The notes under the pieces: generated by a model
Databases searched by the model: none
What the model was told of the DNA's origin: nothing
Seen by the model: the letters and a program-made list of their open reading frames with translations, nothing else
NCBI RefSeq assembly: GCF_026385505.1
Contig: NZ_JANIDV010000003.1
Location: forward strand, 186,001-250,000
From: Bombella dulcis
GTDB lineage: Bacteria > Pseudomonadota > Alphaproteobacteria > Acetobacterales > Acetobacteraceae
Direction of reading: 5' to 3'
DNA length: 64,000 nt
Shown: positions 36,185 through 46,085 of the stretch, in pieces
Layout: each line of letters starts with the position of its first letter
Numbering within the stretch: the stretch's first letter is position 1
Program-made: the position numbers and the translations under genes

Positions 36185-37360
36185 TTACTTGATGTCGAGG
36201 GCGTGAGCGGCATGCCCGATGCGGGTGCAGGCTTCCTGACAGTCAGCCTCGGTTGCGATGAGAGAGGGAACCAGACGCAGCACGTTGTCGCCTGCGCCTA
36301 TGGCCAGCAGGCCTTCTTCCATGACGGCTGCCAGAACGTCACCGGCAGGAATGCGGCAGCGCAGCCCCCGCATCAGCCCGACACCACGGGCTTCCTCGAA
36401 GATGTTGGGATGGTCCGTCACGCATTTCTGGAGCATGATCCCGAAGGCCTCGCCCGTTTTGCGGACATGATCCAGAAAGCCCGGGGCCAGAATTTCGTTC
36501 ACCACGGCAAATCCGGCGGCACAGGCCAGCGGGTTGCCGCCATAGGTCGTGCCGTGCGTGCCGGGGGTGAGGTGCTGTGCCAGAGCCTCCCGTGCCAGAA
36601 CGGCCCCAAGGGGGAAGCCGCCTCCGATGCCCTTGGCGGAAGAGACGACATCCGGCGTGATGCCCGCCTGCTCGAAGGCGAAGAGCGTGCCAGTACGGCC
36701 CATGCCGCTCTGCACTTCATCAATGCCCAGATACAGGCCCTTCTCGTCACACAGGGCACGGAGCGCACGGAGGAAGGCATGGTCTGCTGTCCGGATGCCG
36801 CTTTCGCCTTGTACGGGTTCCAGCAGGATACCGGCTGTCTGGTCCGTCACGGCAGCCTGAACGGCCCTGATGTCATTGAAGGGAACGTGGTCGAACCCGT
36901 CCACCGGTGTTCCGAACCCTTCCAGATAGGCCGGGTTGCCGGTGGCGGAGATGGTGGCCAGTGTCCGGCCATGAAAGGCGTTGTTGAAGCAGATGATCCG
37001 TGTGCGTTCGGGATGGCCGTTTTTGTACTGTGCCCGCCGGATCAGCTTGATGAGGCCTTCATTGGCCTCTGCTCCGGAATTGCAGAAAAGGACGGAATCC
37101 GCAAAGCTGTTCGCCACCAGCAGATCTGCCAGAGCTTTGGCCTGCGGCACCTGATAGAGGTTCGAGACGTGGATGAGTTTCCCTGCCTGGCGGGTGATGG
37201 CCTCCACAAGGGCAGGATGGCTGTGACCGAGGGAGGATACGGCAATGCCTGCTCCGAAATCCAGATAACGTCGCCCGTTCGTGCCGGTAAGCCAGAGGCC
37301 TTCGCCATGCTCGAAGGCGAGGTCGAAGCGTTTGTAGTTCGGCATGATGGAGGCGATCAT
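36185..37360 (-). CDS. argD: Acetylornithine aminotransferase
   Basis: PLP-dependent class III aminotransferase converting N-acetylglutamate semialdehyde to N-acetylornithine. About 391 residues; PLP lysine in SSAKGIGGGFPLG and cofactor-holding IDEVQSGMGRTG. Start at 37360 (MIASIMPNYKRFDLAFEHG) matches the family; an in-frame GTG at 37396 would add 12 residues. First gene of the arg-hslO run. Confidence 0.95.
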   Translation of the reverse strand: MIASIMPNYKRFDLAFEHGEGLWLTGTNGRRYLDFGAGIAVSSLGHSHPALVEAITRQAGKLIHVSNLYQVPQAKALADLLVANSFADSVLFCNSGAEANEGLIKLIRRAQYKNGHPERTRIICFNNAFHGRTLATISATGNPAYLEGFGTPVDGFDHVPFNDIRAVQAAVTDQTAGILLEPVQGESGIRTADHAFLRALRALCDEKGLYLGIDEVQSGMGRTGTLFAFEQAGITPDVVSSAKGIGGGFPLGAVLAREALAQHLTPGTHGTTYGGNPLACAAGFAVVNEILAPGFLDHVRKTGEAFGIMLQKCVTDHPNIFEEARGVGLMRGLRCRIPAGDVLAAVMEEGLLAIGAGDNVLRLVPSLIATEADCQEACTRIGHAAHALDIK

Positions 37361-37564
37361 TGTGGACGCATTTCCCGGTCTGAAGACTGACGACACGCAG
37401 CCCGCGTTCCCTGCTACATGGCCTGTTCCGTGCCCCCAACAGAAAACGCCCCTGTCCGTATCACCAGATCAGGGGAGACTGCACTGCCATACTGCGTGCA
37501 GAAAAAAGAATCGTCAAATCCTGTTTTGCCGGCATGGCGTATGGCATGACGGGAAAAGCGACCC

Positions 37565-39211
37565 TTACAGGCGGTGATAGACAAGGTTCCGTGCCAGCCA
37601 GCAGCTGATGCGTACCTGATGGATGCGCCCGTTGCGCCGCTGGAAGTGCAGTGTCCAGTCGCCCGGCGGCGTATGGTCGAGGGCACGGGGGCAGGGGAAG
37701 GTCCACAGGTCTGGCCCCAGATGGGTCAGCCGCTCCATCCGTCCGGTCCCCAGAAGGCCGGAGAAGCCCCCATGAAGCAGCCCGCCCTGGCGGGTGATGG
37801 TGAAGCGGGAACCGTCCAGCTCTTCGCAGCCATAGTCTCCCGCCAGCTCTGCCGGATCAGTCTGGGGCGTGTCGGGATAGGGGCGGAGAAGCACATGACG
37901 GTTTTCTCCCGGCCGTCCCATGATGAGATGGGGGCCGGAGGCTCCCTGTGCGTGGCCCTGCATGTGTTCGCCCTGGATATAACGGACACGGACATTTCCG
38001 GCCTCGGCAAGCTGGGGCGTGATGATGTCCAGCGTTTCCGGCAGCATGAGGTAGCGGAGCTGGAGTTTCCCGGCTCCCGCAGCGGTGATGCGGGCGGAGA
38101 GGCCGGTTTCCTCATCCAGCCACAGCCCTTCCAGCGCATGAGGTGTCCGGTCGCTGGATGAGCTGGATGAAGTGGCCCTGACGGCCGGTTTTTCCTCTTC
38201 GCCCAGAAAGGCCCGGAACAGGCTGGCAGCGGCCTGCTGGGCGGGTGACATGTGATTGAAAAGGACGATGACCGAAAGGCGCAGGGCAGTACAGTGCAGC
38301 CGGTTGGACCGCCAGCCCCGCAGGGCACCGCCGTGGGCCGTGATGTCGTGTCCGGCGATCTTTCCATGCTGTAGTCCGAAGCCATAGGGGGCTTTGTGCC
38401 CGTTATCGAACTGCACGGGGCGGCTCAGGCGGTTATAGAGGCCATTGGGGTCATCACGCTGCTGGTCGATGAACTGTTCCCAGGCGATCATGTCATCCAG
38501 TGAGGCGGCCATTCCGGCATCGCCTGTCCAGTAGATGTGGTTGCGGGCGGGCCAGTATCCGCCCTCCTGCGTGCCTTCATAACCGGTCGTGCCATCGGGC
38601 AGGGCACTGGTTTCCGCGGCCAGGATGGCCCGTTTCATGCCGACCCTGTCGAAAATATGCTGCTGGAGTAGTTCGGCAAAGCTCAGCCCGCTTTCATCTT
38701 CCATTGCTTCGGAAATGAGACGGAAATTCTGGTTGACGTAGGAATAGGACGTGCCGGGGAGAAACTGGAGAGAGCGGGTCCCGGCAATGACATGGTCGGA
38801 ATCTGCCGGGCTGAACATGCCTTCGATGGCGGCTCCGTGCAGCATGGCGACGGCCCAGTAATCCCGCAGGCCGGACTGATTATGGGCAAGCTGCGTGACG
38901 GTCGGCGGGTCGGACCGGAGATGGGGCAGGCGTTTCCTGACATGGGGGGCGAGGATTTCGGGGTCCTCATACCGGTCCAGCATGGTTGCACAGGTGAACT
39001 GCTTGGTAATGGAGCAGATGCGGAACAGGCTGGATGAGGTGAAAGGCAGTCTGCGTTCCAGGGACGCATAGCCCCAGCAGTGCCGTGCGATCACCCTGCC
39101 CTCGTGCAGGACGGCCACAGCTCCCCCCGGCCCCGGATAACGTTCGGCTATGGCCTGCATCTCTGTCTGTATGCGCTCGGTTCGGGGCAGGGCGGAGCGT
39201 TGTGCGTGCAT
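37565..39211 (-). CDS. Serine-dependent D-aminopeptidase-like hydrolase (DAP, class C fold)
   Basis: 548 residues. The N-terminal penicillin-recognising domain has S67-x-x-K70 (SITK), Y158-x-N160 (SYVN) and HGG in the third motif (ITAHGGALRGW). A long C-terminal part with two beta-barrel-like domains gives the overall size of Ochrobactrum anthropi D-aminopeptidase, which releases N-terminal D-residues. No signal peptide is visible, which fits a cytosolic enzyme and argues against a secreted beta-lactamase. Substrate is inferred. Stands alone between argD and recX. Confidence 0.75.
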   Translation of the reverse strand: MHAQRSALPRTERIQTEMQAIAERYPGPGGAVAVLHEGRVIARHCWGYASLERRLPFTSSSLFRICSITKQFTCATMLDRYEDPEILAPHVRKRLPHLRSDPPTVTQLAHNQSGLRDYWAVAMLHGAAIEGMFSPADSDHVIAGTRSLQFLPGTSYSYVNQNFRLISEAMEDESGLSFAELLQQHIFDRVGMKRAILAAETSALPDGTTGYEGTQEGGYWPARNHIYWTGDAGMAASLDDMIAWEQFIDQQRDDPNGLYNRLSRPVQFDNGHKAPYGFGLQHGKIAGHDITAHGGALRGWRSNRLHCTALRLSVIVLFNHMSPAQQAAASLFRAFLGEEEKPAVRATSSSSSSDRTPHALEGLWLDEETGLSARITAAGAGKLQLRYLMLPETLDIITPQLAEAGNVRVRYIQGEHMQGHAQGASGPHLIMGRPGENRHVLLRPYPDTPQTDPAELAGDYGCEELDGSRFTITRQGGLLHGGFSGLLGTGRMERLTHLGPDLWTFPCPRALDHTPPGDWTLHFQRRNGRIHQVRISCWLARNLVYHRL

Positions 39212-39303
39212 GAAAACTCACTGGCGGGTAATGTGACGGAGGCCTGTCTTCCAGTGATGAAGATTTTGGACGGACGGAGCAAGACAGGTTATGGACTGAT
39301 CGC

Positions 39304-39909
39304 ATGGATGTTATCCCACCTTCACCAGATCATCAGACATTGAGAGAAGCGGCCCTGGCCCATCTGGCCCGGTTTGCCACGACCCGGCAGAATCTGAAGC
39401 AGATGCTGCAGCGGCGTGTCCGCCGCTGGGGTGTGCGGGCCGTCAGGGCGGGCATGTTCGCTGAAGATGCCGCCATGCATGAGGAAGCCTGCCAGCCCCT
39501 GATAGAGCAGATCGTGGACGAGATGGAACAGCTCGGGGCGGTGGATGATGCCGGTTTTTCCCGCTCCAGGGCGCGTAATCTGGCCCGTTCAGGGCGATCC
39601 CGTCGGGCGGTGCAGGCGCATCTTCAGGCGAAAGGTGTTGATGGTGAGACCGTCCGTCAGGCCGTGGATGAAAGTCTTGGGGAGGCGGGCGACGAGCGTG
39701 CCCGTCAGGCCGAGCTGGCGGCGGCACTCGTTCTGGCCCGCAAGAGGACTGTCGGCCCGTTTCACAGACCGGACAGGCCGGAGAAAGACCGCATGAAAGT
39801 GCTGGCCATCTTCGCCCGGAACGGTTTCTCGCAGGATGTTGCGACGAAGGCCCTTGAGATGGATAGGGAAGAAGCAGAAGACCTCATCATTGAGTTCCGG
39901 TCCCTGTGA
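39304..39909 (+). CDS. recX: RecX-family regulator of RecA
   Basis: 201 residues, almost all helix, with tandem three-helix repeats. Characteristic segments are LAHLARFATTRQNLKQMLQRR, GAVDDAGFSRSRARNLARSG and SRRAVQAHLQAKGV. RecX blocks RecA filament extension. recA is not adjacent here. ATG 39304 gives a normal family length for alphaproteobacteria. Confidence 0.85.
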   Translation: MDVIPPSPDHQTLREAALAHLARFATTRQNLKQMLQRRVRRWGVRAVRAGMFAEDAAMHEEACQPLIEQIVDEMEQLGAVDDAGFSRSRARNLARSGRSRRAVQAHLQAKGVDGETVRQAVDESLGEAGDERARQAELAAALVLARKRTVGPFHRPDRPEKDRMKVLAIFARNGFSQDVATKALEMDREEAEDLIIEFRSL

Positions 39910-39991
39910 GGGGGAAGCTGTCAGGGGCCAGATTCGGCCTCAATGGCCGGGTAGATGTCTGGCGTGAGACAAGAACAGGAATGAGGTAGAC

Positions 39992-40483
39992 GTGGAAGGA
40001 AGCCGGTCCGTCATGGAGAGGCAGGAGAATCATGCCCGGTGGGGCGTGATGGCTGTCCTGCTGGCCTGCCTCACTCTCGGGGCGTGCAGTTCGGTCGGGT
40101 CCTATCATGGGCCGGTGCAGTGTGCGCCCTATGCCAGGCAGGTCAGTGGCATCAATCTGCGGGGGCGTGCGGCGAGCTGGTGGTGGGAGGCACGGGGCCA
40201 TTACCAGCGCAGTCACAGGCCGCAGCCGGGGAGTGTACTGGTCTTCCGGGCCAGTTCCCGCATTCCGGACGGGCATGTGTCGGTCGTGAGGCGTATCCGC
40301 ACGAAGCGGCGGATTGAGGTGGACCATGCCAACTGGGTGGGTGGCCGTATTGAACATGGCGTGCCGGTGGAGGATGTGTCCCCACGGGGTGACTGGTCAT
40401 CAGTCCGTGTCTGGTGGGCACCGGTGGGCAGCATGGGCAGGCGGGCCTATGCAACCTATGGTTTTATCCTGCCCCCGCACTAG
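39992..40483 (+). CDS. CHAP-domain lipoprotein (putative peptidoglycan amidase)
   Basis: 163 residues. Lipoprotein signal ends VLLACLTLGACSS. The CHAP-like core has the catalytic Cys in VQCAPYARQVSGI and His in IPDGHVSVVRR, with NW following later (HANWVGG). Such cysteine proteases/amidases cut peptide stems in the periplasm. GTG 39992 has GAGG five bases upstream; ATG 40013 is the alternative and keeps the signal peptide intact. Confidence 0.8.
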   Translation: MEGSRSVMERQENHARWGVMAVLLACLTLGACSSVGSYHGPVQCAPYARQVSGINLRGRAASWWWEARGHYQRSHRPQPGSVLVFRASSRIPDGHVSVVRRIRTKRRIEVDHANWVGGRIEHGVPVEDVSPRGDWSSVRVWWAPVGSMGRRAYATYGFILPPH

Positions 40484-40587
40484 GGTGAGGCCGTGACATG
40501 GCAGGGCGCATGGCCTGAGGGGTTGCACAATCCGTCCGCCCCTGCCACATGAAGGATGCCTTAAACCTCATTGGGGAGAATGGTCCT

Positions 40588-40875
40588 ATGGGTACCATGA
40601 GTCCGATTCACTGGATAATCCTTGCCGTTATTGTTCTGGTGCTGTTCGGTGGTGGCGGCAAGATCAGCAGCCTGATGGGGGATTTTGCCAAAGGGATCAA
40701 ATCCTTCAAGAAGGGCATGGCTGAGGACGACAAGGATGGGGCCAGCCCGAAACCGGCTGACGAGCGTCTGTCTGCTCCACAGGCCCAGCAGACCACCAGC
40801 CAGCCGCAGGGAACGGCAGCGCATCAGCAGCCCGATGCCCGCATGGCTGATGATGAAAGCCACCGGTCTCACTGA
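40588..40875 (+). CDS. tatA: Sec-independent translocase subunit TatA
   Basis: About 95 residues: one N-terminal helix ([16 protein letters not shown]), the FGGGGKI hinge, an amphipathic helix ([14 protein letters not shown]) and a Gln/Ala-rich tail, the standard TatA plan. It forms the pore of the Tat system that exports folded proteins, such as the gluconate dehydrogenase small subunit encoded in this window. tatB and tatC are not adjacent. Start at 40588 (MGTMSPIHW) chosen by fit; 40597 is possible. Confidence 0.93.
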   Translation: MGTMSPIHWIILAVIVLVLFGGGGKISSLMGDFAKGIKSFKKGMAEDDKDGASPKPADERLSAPQAQQTTSQPQGTAAHQQPDARMADDESHRSH

Positions 40876-40920
40876 CCGGCGCGGAACGGTCCTGACCCAT
40901 GATGACCTGATGATGCTGAC

Positions 40921-41853
40921 ATGACTTTCTGCACAGACTGGCGGGCCGTGCCCCGTGCCTGCTGGGGGGCGGCAGTCGCTCTGGGGAATTTTGACGGTGT
41001 GCATCGTGGCCATGTGCATCTGCTGCAGAGCCTGAGGATGGCCCGTCCCGGCTGCCGGCTGGGGGTGTTGACCTTCGAGCCGCATCCACGGTCTCTTTTC
41101 CGCCCGCAGGACCCGCCCTTCCGCCTCATGCGGCCGGAGGTGCGTGCCGCCGCCCTGAAGGAACAGGGCGTGAGCTGTCTTGTGCAGGCCGCCTTTGATG
41201 AGGCTTTTTCCCATCTGGGGGCAGAAGCCTTTGTCCGGGATGTGCTGATCGAGGGGCTTCATGTGGCCCATGTGGCCTGCGGAGCGGACTTTGCCTTCGG
41301 GCACAGGCGTGAGGGGGATGTCACGCTGCTGGAGCAGCTCCTGGTGGAGCATGGGGTCGGTGTCAGCATCGTTCCGCAGCTGGCGGATGTGGCTGGTCCT
41401 GTCTCATCCAGCCGGATACGCCGCCTCCTTCAGGAAGGCTATCCGGAGAAAGCGGCGGAACTTCTGGGGCGCAACTGGGCCATTACGGGGGAAGTCGTCA
41501 GGGGGGACCAGCGGGGCCGCCTTCTGGGGTTCCCGACAGCGAATATTGCGCTGGGGGACCATATGGAACCTGCCCGAGGGGTCTATGCCGTGCGGGTGAG
41601 GATGCCGGATGGCAGGCTCGTGCCCGGTGTGGCCAATATCGGCCGCCGCCCGACCATTAATGACGGGCGGGAGAGCCGGCTGGAGGCGCATCTGTTCGGT
41701 CTGGATGAGGACCTGTACGGCCAGACGCTCAGCGTGGAGCTGGTCGCCCTGCTGCGGGATGAAAAACGCTTCTCTTCCCTTGAAGAGCTGAAGGCCCATA
41801 TCGCCGCCGATGCGGCACAGGCGAAGACGGTGCTCGGCAAGACAGGGGGTTGA
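40921..41853 (+). CDS. ribF: Bifunctional riboflavin kinase / FAD synthetase
   Basis: 310 residues. N-terminal FMN adenylyltransferase domain with GNFDGVHRGH (HxGH-type nucleotide motif) and SSSRIRRLL; C-terminal flavokinase with GRLLGFPTANI and the GVANIGRRPT stretch. It makes FMN and FAD, needed for the flavoproteins encoded nearby (gluconate and lactate dehydrogenases, ThyX). Upstream of ileS-lspA, a conserved proteobacterial order. No FMN riboswitch is seen. Confidence 0.95.
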   Translation: MTFCTDWRAVPRACWGAAVALGNFDGVHRGHVHLLQSLRMARPGCRLGVLTFEPHPRSLFRPQDPPFRLMRPEVRAAALKEQGVSCLVQAAFDEAFSHLGAEAFVRDVLIEGLHVAHVACGADFAFGHRREGDVTLLEQLLVEHGVGVSIVPQLADVAGPVSSSRIRRLLQEGYPEKAAELLGRNWAITGEVVRGDQRGRLLGFPTANIALGDHMEPARGVYAVRVRMPDGRLVPGVANIGRRPTINDGRESRLEAHLFGLDEDLYGQTLSVELVALLRDEKRFSSLEELKAHIAADAAQAKTVLGKTGG

Positions 41854-41927
41854 CCGGGCGGGCAGGCTCTCTCCATAAGTAGAGGTATTTTTCTTCCGAT
41901 ACTTTTGAGAGCTGGCGCATCTATTCC

Positions 41928-44897
41928 ATGTCTGAGCCTGTAGAAAAGACCGACACCGTTTTCCGTGAGCAGCAGGAGCGTTACCGGGGGACGGTCTTCC
42001 TGCCCAAGACGTCTTTCCCCATGCGGGGGAACCTGCCGAAGCGGGAACCGGACATGCTGGCCCGCTGGGTGGAGATGGGGCTGGACAGCCAGATAGCGGA
42101 CGCCGGACGCAGGGCGGACAGTGTCTTCACGCTGCATGATGGCCCGCCCTATGCCAACGGGCATATCCATATCGGTCATGCGCTCAACAAGGTGATGAAA
42201 GACGTCATCAACCGTGCCCAGCGCATGAACGGGGCGCAGGTGCGCTACATGCCGGGCTGGGACTGTCACGGCCTGCCGATTGAATGGAAAGTTGAAGAAG
42301 AATACCGCCGGAAGGGCAAGGACAAGGACGCCGTACCGGTTCTCCAGTTCCGTGCGGAATGTCGGGAATACGCCGCAAAATGGGTGGAGGCCCAGCGGGA
42401 AGATTTCAAGCGTCTGGGGATTCAGGCGGAGTGGGACAACCGCTATGTGACGATGGATTTCTCGTCCGAGGCACAGATTGCGGAGGAAATCGGCAAGTTC
42501 CTGCTCAATGGCCGTCTCTATCGGGGGCTGCGCCCCGTCATGTGGAGTCCGGTCGAGAAGACGGCACTGGCCGAGGCGGAAGTTGAATATCACGACATCA
42601 TCTCGACGACCCTGTTCGTGGCCTTCCCCAATGTGAAGGACCCGACGGAAGGGCAGCTCCTTTCCGGTGCGTCAGCGGTGATCTGGACCACGACCCCGTG
42701 GACGATCCCCGTCAACCGTGCGCTCGCTGCCGGGCCGGACATCACCTACACTGTCATCCATGTTACGGGCGTGAATGAAGAGAGCCTCGTGCCCGTCGGG
42801 GCGAAGCTCATCATTGCTGAGGACCGTCTGGCAGACTTCCTGACCGGTGCTGGCATCAGCGGGCATGAGGTCCTGCATACCCTGCCCGGCAGTGCGCTGG
42901 AGGGGGCCGTGTTCGCCCATCCACTGCGGGGGAGTGGGTTCGATTATGACGTGCCGCTGCTGCTTGGTGATTTCGTCACGACCGATGCCGGTACGGGTCT
43001 GGTCCATATGGCCCCGGCTCATGGTCATGATGACTTCATGCTTTGCCGTGCCCACGGCGTGGAAGTGACGGAAGAAGTCTGTGACAACGGCACCTATGTC
43101 GAGTGGATGCCGGAACTGGGGGGCATTCATGTCTTCAAGGCGACGCAGCCTGTCTGTGACCTGCTGACACAGGTGCGGGAGCAGGCCCAGCAGGAGAAGG
43201 GTCCGGCCCGTGGGCTGATGGCCCGTGCAGAGATCATCCATTCCTATCCCCATTCATGGCGGTCCAAGAAGCCGGTGATTTTCCGGGCCACGCCGCAGTG
43301 GTTCATTGCCATGGAACCCCGTGAAGGGGATGAAGGCGGCCCCGGCCTGCGTGACCGTGCCCTGAAGGCTCTTGATGACATCAGTTTCGTTCCGGCCAGC
43401 TCCCGCCGTCGCCTGACGAGCATGATCGAGCAGCGGCCTGACTGGTGCATTTCCCGCCAGCGGTCATGGGGCGTGCCGATTGCCGTTTTCGTGGAGAAGC
43501 GTACCGGAGAGGTTCTGCGGGATGCGGACGTCATGGCCCGCATCGTGCAGAGCTTCCGGGAGCGTGGGGCTGATGCATGGTATGACACGGACCCTGCCGT
43601 CTATCTCGGTGAAGGCCGTAACCCGGAAGACTATGATCAGGTCTTCGATATTGTTGATGTCTGGTTCGAGAGCGGATGCAGCCATCGGTTCGTCCTGCAT
43701 CAGGAGGGTGTGAACTATCCGGCGGACCTGTATCTGGAAGGGTCCGACCAGCATCGTGGCTGGTTCCAGTCCTCCCTGCTGGAGAGCGTGGGGGCGGAAG
43801 GCGTGGCCTCCTACAGGACGGTCGTGACGAATGGTTTCGTGCTGGACGGGCAGGGGCGCAAGATGTCTAAGTCTCTCGGCAACACCATCGTGCCTGATGA
43901 CGTGACGAAGACGCTGGGTGCGGACGTGCTGCGCCTGTGGGTCCTGAACTCCGACACCAATGAAGACCTGCGGATCAGTCAGGAGATTCTCAAGCAGCAG
44001 GGTGAACTGTACCGCCGTGTGCGGAATACGCTGCGTTGGCTGCTCGGGGCACTGGATGGTTTCACGCAGGCGGAGGCCCTGCCTCTGGGCTGGGATGACG
44101 TGTCCGCTCCGGTGGATGTGGTGCTGGACAGGCTGGTGCCGGATGAAGCCGCCCGTGCCCTCCGTCACAGGGCAACGGTGAAGGCCCGCAAGGCACTGCC
44201 ATTGCTGGAACAGTATATCCTGCATCGCCTGTACGAGCTGTATCAGCGTGTACAGGAGGCCGTGCGGACCCATCAGTGGAATGGCGTCTACCCGCTGCTG
44301 CATAATTTCTGCAATAACGAGCTGTCGGCCTTCTATTTCGACATCCGCAAGGATGTCCTCTACTGTGATCCGGCAGATTCCCACACACGCCGTGCCGCCC
44401 GCACCGTGCTGGATGTGCTGCACCGTGCCCTGACGACATGGCTGGCCCCGGCTCTTGTCTTCACGGCAGAGGAATCATGGCAGGCCCGGTTTGGTGAGGA
44501 AGGCAGCGTGCATCTGGAACGCTTCTTCGTGCCGGAAGAAGGCTGGCATGACCCTGAACTGGCGGAACGCTGGGAGAGCCTGCGCCAGACACGCCGCCGC
44601 GTCACCACGGCTCTGGAAGGGGCACGCCGTGAAGGGATGATCGGCTCTTCGCTGGAAGCCCAGGTCCATCTGCCCCTGACGACGGAGGAGCAGGTCGTGT
44701 CCGAAGGGATCGACTGGGCGGAACTCTGCCTTGCTTCCGAGGTTCATGTCCAGGATGGGCAGGCCGAGGATGAGGTGAAGGTCAGCCGTGCGGACGGGCA
44801 GAAATGTGCCCGCTGCTGGCGTGTCCTGCCGGATGTCGGTCAGAATGAGGATCACAGCCATCTCTGCCTGCGCTGCTTTGATGCGGTGAGTGCATGA
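41928..44897 (+). CDS. ileS: Isoleucyl-tRNA synthetase
   Basis: 989 residues, class Ia. HIGH motif in [20 protein letters not shown] in [10 protein letters not shown], an editing domain with WTTTPWTIP, and a C-terminal zinc site (CARC...CLRC). Full length for bacterial type I IleRS. Its last bases overlap the lspA start (ATGA), giving translational coupling. Confidence 0.98.
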   Translation: MSEPVEKTDTVFREQQERYRGTVFLPKTSFPMRGNLPKREPDMLARWVEMGLDSQIADAGRRADSVFTLHDGPPYANGHIHIGHALNKVMKDVINRAQRMNGAQVRYMPGWDCHGLPIEWKVEEEYRRKGKDKDAVPVLQFRAECREYAAKWVEAQREDFKRLGIQAEWDNRYVTMDFSSEAQIAEEIGKFLLNGRLYRGLRPVMWSPVEKTALAEAEVEYHDIISTTLFVAFPNVKDPTEGQLLSGASAVIWTTTPWTIPVNRALAAGPDITYTVIHVTGVNEESLVPVGAKLIIAEDRLADFLTGAGISGHEVLHTLPGSALEGAVFAHPLRGSGFDYDVPLLLGDFVTTDAGTGLVHMAPAHGHDDFMLCRAHGVEVTEEVCDNGTYVEWMPELGGIHVFKATQPVCDLLTQVREQAQQEKGPARGLMARAEIIHSYPHSWRSKKPVIFRATPQWFIAMEPREGDEGGPGLRDRALKALDDISFVPASSRRRLTSMIEQRPDWCISRQRSWGVPIAVFVEKRTGEVLRDADVMARIVQSFRERGADAWYDTDPAVYLGEGRNPEDYDQVFDIVDVWFESGCSHRFVLHQEGVNYPADLYLEGSDQHRGWFQSSLLESVGAEGVASYRTVVTNGFVLDGQGRKMSKSLGNTIVPDDVTKTLGADVLRLWVLNSDTNEDLRISQEILKQQGELYRRVRNTLRWLLGALDGFTQAEALPLGWDDVSAPVDVVLDRLVPDEAARALRHRATVKARKALPLLEQYILHRLYELYQRVQEAVRTHQWNGVYPLLHNFCNNELSAFYFDIRKDVLYCDPADSHTRRAARTVLDVLHRALTTWLAPALVFTAEESWQARFGEEGSVHLERFFVPEEGWHDPELAERWESLRQTRRRVTTALEGARREGMIGSSLEAQVHLPLTTEEQVVSEGIDWAELCLASEVHVQDGQAEDEVKVSRADGQKCARCWRVLPDVGQNEDHSHLCLRCFDAVSA

Positions 44898-45397
44898 GAC
44901 TGAACGGAACGGAGCAGTCCCTGGCCCGCTGGCGGCTGATCGGGCTGGCAACGGCCCTGATCGTCCTGTTTGTGGATCAGATGAGCAAGGAATGGGTTCT
45001 CTACTGGCTGGACCTGCCATTACGGAGAACCATGCCCGTGGTGCCCTGCCTCAATTTCACGATGGTCTGGAATTATGCCGTGACGTTCGGGATGTTCGGG
45101 GGGCATGGGCGGTGGCTGTTCATTGTGATTTCCCTGCTGGCCGTGCTGGGGCTGCTGGTCGTTCTGGTCCGCTCCCGCCGCCGTCTGGTCAGTCTGTCCT
45201 GCGGGGGGATCATCGGCGGGGCCATCGGCAACGTGATTGACCGTCTCCGTTATGGGGCCGTGGTGGATTTCCTGCATTTCCATATCGGGGACTGGTCCTG
45301 GTACGTCTTCAATATTGCTGACTCTGCCATCGTCTGTGGTGTCGGGCTGTGGCTGCTGGACTCCTTTCTGGCAGAGCGTCGCAGCCGTCATGGTTAA
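44894..45397 (+). CDS. lspA: Lipoprotein signal peptidase
   Basis: Aspartic peptidase that cuts prolipoproteins before the lipidated Cys in the inner membrane. 167 residues, four helices, with the catalytic Asp pair in [16 protein letters not shown] and [11 protein letters not shown]. It serves the many lipoproteins encoded in this window and acts before Lnt (62889). Overlaps ileS by four bases. Confidence 0.97.
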   Translation: MRLNGTEQSLARWRLIGLATALIVLFVDQMSKEWVLYWLDLPLRRTMPVVPCLNFTMVWNYAVTFGMFGGHGRWLFIVISLLAVLGLLVVLVRSRRRLVSLSCGGIIGGAIGNVIDRLRYGAVVDFLHFHIGDWSWYVFNIADSAIVCGVGLWLLDSFLAERRSRHG

Positions 45398-45476
45398 CGT
45401 GACAAGCGGCTTGCCCATTGCAGGCAGGCCCTATAGGATTGGTCATCTTCTTGTGAGTGCAGTGCGGGAACCTGTC

Positions 45477-46013
45477 ATGCGGCTTTTTGCTCCTTCAGTT
45501 ATGCGTTATTGGGTCCGGTTGGGTGTTCTGGCCGCGTTCGGGCTGTCGCTGGCTGGGTGCTCTGGCAGTGACGTGGCCCGTGGTTTCGGCCTTCAGCGCA
45601 GCCTGCCGGATGAATATACCGTAACGACCCGTGCGCCGCTCTCCATGCCGCCGTCAGAGAAGCTGGCCCTTCCGGGAGCTGCCAGTGCCAACCGCCCGGA
45701 TGAAAGCCCCCGGATGCAGGCTCTGGAGACGCTGGACCCGGATGTGGCCCTGCACCCGGATGCAGGCACGGACAGTGCCGGTCAGGAAGCTCTGGTGCAG
45801 AGTGCCACATCGGCGGCCCATGCGCCGGATAATGCGGAACTTGGCGACGCTGATGCCGGTTTCGTGGACAGCCTGCTGTTCTGGCGTGGTGGCCGTGCCG
45901 GCAATGTCGTGGATGGTGAGGCGGAGAACCGCCGTATCCAGAAGGATGCAGCACTGGGACAGAATTTTACCGAGGGCGCAACGCCAACCCTGCGCAAGGG
46001 TGGCAGCAAGTAA
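45477..46013 (+). CDS. DUF3035 lipoprotein (BamF-like)
   Basis: About 178 residues. Lipoprotein signal ends AAFGLSLAGCSG; then PDEYTVTTRAPLSMPPS, the hallmark of DUF3035 proteins. In Caulobacter a member (BamF) belongs to the outer membrane protein assembly complex. It follows lspA, a conserved alphaproteobacterial order. ATG 45477 starts the signal peptide and has a GCGGGAA site upstream. Confidence 0.8.
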   Translation: MRLFAPSVMRYWVRLGVLAAFGLSLAGCSGSDVARGFGLQRSLPDEYTVTTRAPLSMPPSEKLALPGAASANRPDESPRMQALETLDPDVALHPDAGTDSAGQEALVQSATSAAHAPDNAELGDADAGFVDSLLFWRGGRAGNVVDGEAENRRIQKDAALGQNFTEGATPTLRKGGSK

Positions 46014-46085
46014 AGGCCATTCCGCCCCCGCTTTCCGGTCAGTCCCGTTCTGCCTCATGGTCATGTGTGTGAGGAGGTGTTCGTG

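Noticed and set aside
40876-40920. FMN riboswitch ahead of ribF
   Set aside because: The spacer from tatA is only 45 bases, too short for the aptamer, and lacks its conserved boxes.
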